Of a DNA stretch of 37,255 nt, positions 33,447 to 37,255 are shown piece after piece. The translations under genes and the position numbers were made by a program. Below the pieces are notes generated by a model that searched no databases, had not been told where the DNA came from, and saw only the letters and a program-made list of their open reading frames with translations. Within the stretch, counting starts at the first letter, position 1. The number at the start of each line of letters is the position of its first letter. The stretch is from Acidobacteriaceae bacterium (GTDB lineage Bacteria > Acidobacteriota > Terriglobia > Terriglobales > Acidobacteriaceae). The stretch is from NCBI GenBank assembly GCA_003165795.1, contig PMWW01000187.1, forward strand, positions 1-37,255. The letters are read 5' to 3'.

Positions 33447-35051
33447 TTAATAACTGCTCGAACCTCCCCCCAACCCGAAACACGCGCATGTGCACGTGCA
33501 TGGTCCGAAAGGGATCTTTCCACAGAATGCGCATATACAATTGCTGAACACCCCGCAGGGGAACGGGAGCGTTAGACATGAGCACCCTCCTCCCCCAATA
33601 ATAGTGGTGGGGCTGGGGTCTTGGAACCAGTATGGGTGATCTGTGGGTGGGGAGTTACCCGGGTCTGGTCCGGAGCCCGCCTCCGGGTGGCTGCAACTTT
33701 TCCCGTTCAGCGCAGTAAATTTTGGAATTCGATTGCCATACCCATCGTAGAAATAGCTCGTAGTGTTGTCGTTCTTGTCGGTGTCGGTAAGAATATTCCC
33801 ATGCGAATCGTACGTCCAATGTCTGGTTTTCCCCAGTGCGTCGGTCTCGCTGAGGCGGTTGCCGTTGCCATCATAGGTATAAGTGGTTGTCTCAAGGCTA
33901 GAGTCGGTCATGCTGGTCATCTGATTGAACACCGGCTCATAGGTGTATCGTCTGACCTTTCCACCAGCGTCGGTAACCTGAATCGGATTTCCTCCCGGAT
34001 CGTACTTGTAGGAGGTGGTGTTACCATTGGCGTCGGTGATCGAAGCGATCTCCAGCGTGTTGGGATCGTACTTGTAAGTGGTTGCCGTCCCATCGGGTCC
34101 AGTTATAGTGACCGGATTGTTGGCCCAGTTCGAAGTATTCGAAAGTGCATATAACGTCGTGCCGTTTGCATCCACCTCTGAATACGGACGGTTCGATTCA
34201 TACAGAATTGTGAGCATCCGCTCGTCACCGTCGTACTTTCCCGTAATTTGCCGAAGGTTGTTGTAGGTGTAGGTTGTCGTTTTGCCTAGCGGGTCTGTGA
34301 TCGCCGTGAGTAACGAGCCGTCGGAGGCGTAGCCAAAGGTCGTCACCCCTCCTGCGGGGTCGGTCACACTGGCCAGGTGGTGGTTGGCGTCATAGGCCAA
34401 GACAAGGCTACGCGCGTATGTGTCGGTGATGGTCGTTAGGTCCCCTGCGGAATAGGTGAGTGTGGTCACGTTGTGGTTGCGGTCGGTGATGCGTGTGAGC
34501 CGAAACACCTGCCCATCCATCGCGAAATGAGTGGCCGGAATCAGCTCGTAATGGTACTTGCTCTGGTTCTTGGCCGTAATGGTAAATGATGCGTCAGAGT
34601 CCACTACTAGCATCTCAAAGTAGCCACGTGAAGCTTTGTAGCTGCCGTCCAACGGCGAAAACTTGATGACGCGACCATCCGGCCCCATACGGAATATGTT
34701 GTCGCCTTGTTTGAACAAAAAGTCGTTGTAGGTGTGCGTCCACCCATATCCCATCCCCGCATCAATTGAGGTGCGGGTGGCGTCGGCGTTGTAGGAGTTG
34801 TAGGTTAGATCGAACGTCAGAGTTGGACCGAAGGCACTGGTTATTCGCACAGCCGAATAGCTTTCAGAGGCATTGCCCTCACTGAGGCCGACGTAGGAGT
34901 AGGTGCTCCAATGCTGCTTACAGGTGGAAGAGCCGCCCTGACATGCGGCGGAGTCATCGGCGATGGCACCAGCCAAGGCTGGCTGCGAGCCAAGCAACAC
35001 TTCGACGACAAGGAACAACAGACAAGCGGGAGTAAGACGCAGACGCGACAT
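33447..35051 (-). CDS. Secreted YD-repeat (RHS-like) protein with cysteine-rich tail
   Basis: The 534-residue product starts at ATG 35051 with AAGGAGG 8 bases upstream. A signal peptide (LTPACLLFLVVEVLLGSQPALA) ends near residue 27. Residues about 55-150 resemble the N-terminal RHS region (FDLTYNSYNADATRTSIDAGMGYGWTHTYNDFLF). From about 150 to 448 there are roughly eight YD repeats, such as TTTYTYNNLRQITGKYDG and TTSYKYDPGGNPIQVTDAGG. The conserved RHS core that closes the shell and carries the self-cleaving aspartates is missing; the protein is far shorter than Rhs toxins. Instead it ends in an 86-residue tail: Pro/Gly-rich, then 10 Cys within the last 45 residues (GCSCLTLPFPC, NCICAFC, PCTCTCACFG). 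The tail may be disulfide-rich or bind metal. It could be an orphan shell fragment, adhesin, or novel effector. Divergent from another Cys-rich secreted protein. Confidence 0.8.
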   Translation of the reverse strand: MSRLRLTPACLLFLVVEVLLGSQPALAGAIADDSAACQGGSSTCKQHWSTYSYVGLSEGNASESYSAVRITSAFGPTLTFDLTYNSYNADATRTSIDAGMGYGWTHTYNDFLFKQGDNIFRMGPDGRVIKFSPLDGSYKASRGYFEMLVVDSDASFTITAKNQSKYHYELIPATHFAMDGQVFRLTRITDRNHNVTTLTYSAGDLTTITDTYARSLVLAYDANHHLASVTDPAGGVTTFGYASDGSLLTAITDPLGKTTTYTYNNLRQITGKYDGDERMLTILYESNRPYSEVDANGTTLYALSNTSNWANNPVTITGPDGTATTYKYDPNTLEIASITDANGNTTSYKYDPGGNPIQVTDAGGKVRRYTYEPVFNQMTSMTDSSLETTTYTYDGNGNRLSETDALGKTRHWTYDSHGNILTDTDKNDNTTSYFYDGYGNRIPKFTALNGKSCSHPEAGSGPDPGNSPPTDHPYWFQDPSPTTIIGGGGCSCLTLPFPCGVFSNCICAFCGKIPFGPCTCTCACFGLGGGSSSY

Positions 35052-35868
35052 ACGGGAACCCTCCTTAAGCGAGTTTGGGACTCTGCGCCTTGGCTCACAA
35101 AGAGAAGGTTTTGTGCTACGGCACCGCAGAGAGCCAAGAACGATGAGAGCGGCGCTAGTTGAATCGGGGCCTGGGGAAAGGCATCTTTACTCCTGCCGAT
35201 CCGCCATTGGCCGTGGACGGATGCCTCGCAGAAGTTCCCTGCCTGGTCGCGAACAGCTTAGGTCGCTGAATTACCCCAACATCTGGACGGAGCGCTTTCG
35301 TACTTGGCCGAAGAGCACTTACTTACTAAGGGAAGAGGACTGCATGGTCACGCTTAGGTGTAGGAATGTCAAGAACTTTTTTACCAAATCTTAATATTTC
35401 TGCTTTTTGGCTGGTTGGCTCATCGCGAAACACCCACCATAGGAACGCAGAGTCAAGTTTGCGGCGGCCTCGTCCCGGGTCCTGGCTGTTTTTCTCTTTC
35501 CGGGAGACCACGTGGATGCCGTCTGACGAGGCGGCTGTTTGGGAGTATGGTACGGCGGATCGCCTGGCTGCCGCCGCCAGCGGGGTAGCCAAAAAACTTA
35601 GGAAAATAAATCCCGCAGAGAGGAGACAGGAGAGGAGAAATGTTTTGAAAGTGTCGGCTGCGCGAGCGGCAGAATCGGGTTCCGAAGATATTTCTCGAAA
35701 GTGGGCAATATTGAACGGACATGGCAACCGCCCAGGATATTCAATATACGCTCAGCGAACTTCAACAACAGAAACTCAAGGATCGTGTGGGGCTGTTGGA
35801 GCCCAAGAAGGAAATTTCCAATATAGTCCTTTAGCTAGGACGAAAATCCTGATTGAAAGAGTGCACCC
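35052..35868. promoter_or_regulatory. Divergent intergenic region with two doubtful small ORFs
   Basis: About 800 bases lie between two divergent secreted-protein genes and should contain both promoters. A minus frame at 35326-35727 (133 residues, TTG start, signal-like core TFKTFLLSCLLSAGFIFLSFLATPLAA) could be a small secreted protein but has no good start site. A plus frame at 35721-35834 (37 residues, MATAQDIQYTLSELQQQKLKD) is helical but has no ribosome binding site. An A/T-rich patch lies near 35380-35410. Neither ORF is called as a gene. Confidence 0.35.
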
Positions 35869-36867
35869 ATGCCTACTGACCCGATTCGCCCCTCCACCAA
35901 GGCGAATTCCACGAACAGAAGAGACTGGCGCTGTTATGCCCTGGCGGTTGGCGTTCTTTGCATTTGGGCGATACCGGTAGTCGCTCAAAGTTGCATGCCG
36001 AGTCCGAGCTGCACGAACCCCCAGTTCAATCTTAGTGCTTACTACGGGGGACAAAATATAACCATCAATGAATGTATGGATCCTAATTCACCTTCCTGTG
36101 CGTGGGCTGACGCGGTCGCGGTGCCTGCCGCGCCCGATGCGGCAAAATACTTCCTTGCCTGCAGCCTGCCGGCAAATGATAACCCAATTGCGCTTTGCTA
36201 CTATTCCGGAGTGCCAGGGGCCCCACAGTACACTCCAAGTTGCACCTTGTCGCAGGACGGGAATGCCGCTGAATGCAACTGTTACGAAATTACTGCGAAA
36301 ACTCTCGGTGCAACTGGGCAGTACAGCTACTCTTACGTAGAGATTACCAGCATTCTGAACCAGGATCTTTACAACCAAACTATCGCAGATTGCCCCGTCG
36401 GCAGTGACGGTAATTACACCTGCCTGACTCTGGCGGATGTACTCGCGGGGAACACAACGAAAATGCAGGCACCGCATTTATGCGCTGCGCTCACGAGCCA
36501 ACCCAACGGAATATTCCCTGGTGCAGATCTGGTCTCCGACTTCAGTGAAATCGGGAACAACCCAGACAATCCCGGGATACCGCCTCCGCTTACGAACCCG
36601 TACGCGTGTCCGACAAACCCACCGCCGCCGGGCAACACCTACGCTGCGTGCATGACGGCCCCCTGTAGGCACACCGGCAGGATAGATCCGTTAACCAAGC
36701 TTCCTCTCGCTCTGTGCACCTGCCCGACCTTCGACGGTCCCAATCAGGTGGGAAATCCCCAAATAGAAGGACCGCCTCCCTTTTCATGCAGTCCAACCGG
36801 CCCCCCCTATGGTCCAACTGCCCTCCCCTGGGTCTGGTCTTCCGCCTACGTCGAGACCACCAACTAA
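35869..36867 (+). CDS. Secreted cysteine-rich protein of unknown function
   Basis: The 332-residue product starts at ATG 35869; the ribosome binding site is weak. A basic N-tail of about 20 residues precedes a signal peptide (CYALAVGVLCIWAIPVVAQ), with cleavage likely near residue 40. The mature part contains about 18 cysteines, an even number, mostly in short clusters: SCMPSPSC at the start, then SC...EC-NC, CPVGSDGNYTC, ACMTAPC and LCTC. A proline-rich linker (GIPPPLTNPYACPTNPPPPGN) lies at about 235-265. The pattern suggests an exported, disulfide-stabilised protein. I do not recognise the family. It is divergent from the Cys-tailed YD-repeat protein, so the two may be functionally linked, though only proximity and composition support this. 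Confidence 0.75.
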   Translation: MPTDPIRPSTKANSTNRRDWRCYALAVGVLCIWAIPVVAQSCMPSPSCTNPQFNLSAYYGGQNITINECMDPNSPSCAWADAVAVPAAPDAAKYFLACSLPANDNPIALCYYSGVPGAPQYTPSCTLSQDGNAAECNCYEITAKTLGATGQYSYSYVEITSILNQDLYNQTIADCPVGSDGNYTCLTLADVLAGNTTKMQAPHLCAALTSQPNGIFPGADLVSDFSEIGNNPDNPGIPPPLTNPYACPTNPPPPGNTYAACMTAPCRHTGRIDPLTKLPLALCTCPTFDGPNQVGNPQIEGPPPFSCSPTGPPYGPTALPWVWSSAYVETTN

Positions 36868-37255
36868 TTCAGGTCGAGGGGAACGAGAAAGCTACAGGAA
36901 GGCGTTGTCAAGGCATAGACAAAGGCGGTAGGCCATGTACGGCTTGGGCGCTAAGAGCGCCGTTGACCTTGGGCAGACCGGTATCGAGCAAGATCAAGTC
37001 TTGGCTGCAGTTCTCGACCGTTCTCGATGGCTGCTAATCCATCCGAAGCTGCGCAGATGATCTGCCGTTAGTGCGTCTTAAGTAAATCGTTGAAGTGACT
37101 TTGTGCACCGGAACGTTCCGATAGCGAGCTGGATTTCCAGCGTTCAACGAATTCCGGCAGAGATAGGGGCATTGGCTGTGACGGAGCTGAAACGTGATTC
37201 TTACAGAGTAGAGTGGTTTCGCCAAGTGCCAGGTTGTGAGCGCCGGGTGCCTTAG
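36868..37255. other. Right-edge non-coding stretch with a small hairpin
   Basis: About 390 bases to the window end. GGCGCT-AAG-AGCGCC (36947-36961) followed by GTT is a possible weak terminator for the cysteine-rich gene, 80 bases after its stop. A 63-residue minus frame at 37034-37225 has no recognisable motif. Confidence 0.4.

Noticed and set aside
34911-35394. Plus-strand open frames near the YD-repeat gene start
   Set aside because: Antisense to its signal peptide and leader, with no motif or start signal.
35366-35980. 204-residue plus-strand open frame
   Set aside because: No recognisable domain or ribosome binding site, and it overlaps the signal peptide of the cysteine-rich gene in another frame.
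1-37255. CRISPR array, tRNA/rRNA genes, insertion sequences, attachment sites or replication origin
   Set aside because: None was seen: no regularly spaced direct repeats, no cloverleaf candidate and no transposase motif. This was by eye, so a covariance-model scan could still find a small RNA.

Overview
This 37 kb window looks like a chromosomal segment from an Acidobacteriota-type soil bacterium. That is inferred from moderately high G+C, several large secreted proteins with beta-propeller and L-type-lectin domains, a truncated YD-repeat protein, an S53 peptidase without a pro-domain, and an exopolysaccharide (EPS) locus of mixed glycosyltransferases. No rRNA, tRNA, CRISPR array, intact insertion sequence or phage gene was recognised, and no marker gene fixes the taxonomy.

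Layout. (1) 1-614, minus: 5' part of a secreted S53-family peptidase, cut by the window edge. (2) 1136-12719, minus: a run of eight genes read leftwards. In transcription order these are acyltransferase, methyltransferase, acyltransferase paralogue, GT2 glycosyltransferase, Wzy-like polymerase, GH28-like beta-helix protein, methyltransferase, and a 1294-residue secreted propeller/lectin protein. (3) 12803-14338, plus: a Wzx-like flippase, divergent from the run. (4) 14373-15683, minus: a Wzz/GumC-like chain-length protein. (5) 16250-25904, plus: a pectate-lyase-like beta-helix protein, two GT4 glycosyltransferases, a methyltransferase, a lectin protein with a relic propeller, and a WbaP/WcaJ-type initiating phosphoglycosyltransferase. 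(6) 26580-28259, plus: a secreted propeller-only protein, convergent with a GT39/PMT-like membrane glycosyltransferase (28319-30307, minus). (7) 30687-33149: a ferredoxin/O-methyltransferase fusion divergent from a MerR regulator and a small zinc-ribbon-like protein. (8) 33447-36867: a YD-repeat protein with a cysteine-rich tail, divergent from a secreted cysteine-rich protein of unknown function.

How it fits together. Genes 7948-25904 contain most of a Wzx/Wzy-dependent EPS pathway: initiation, glycosyltransferases, methyl and acyl decoration, flipping, polymerisation, and chain-length control without a fused kinase. Two right-handed beta-helix proteins could trim the polymer. An outer-membrane export channel (Wza type) and a tyrosine kinase are not in the window. 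Three related secreted proteins lie in and beside this locus: propeller plus three lectin domains, propeller relic plus two lectin domains, and propeller alone. The most interesting hypothesis is that they form a secreted, domain-shuffled lectin/propeller set that binds or organises the EPS made by the same locus. All five lectin domains appear to keep the calcium ligands of plant L-type lectins but lack the transition-metal ligands.
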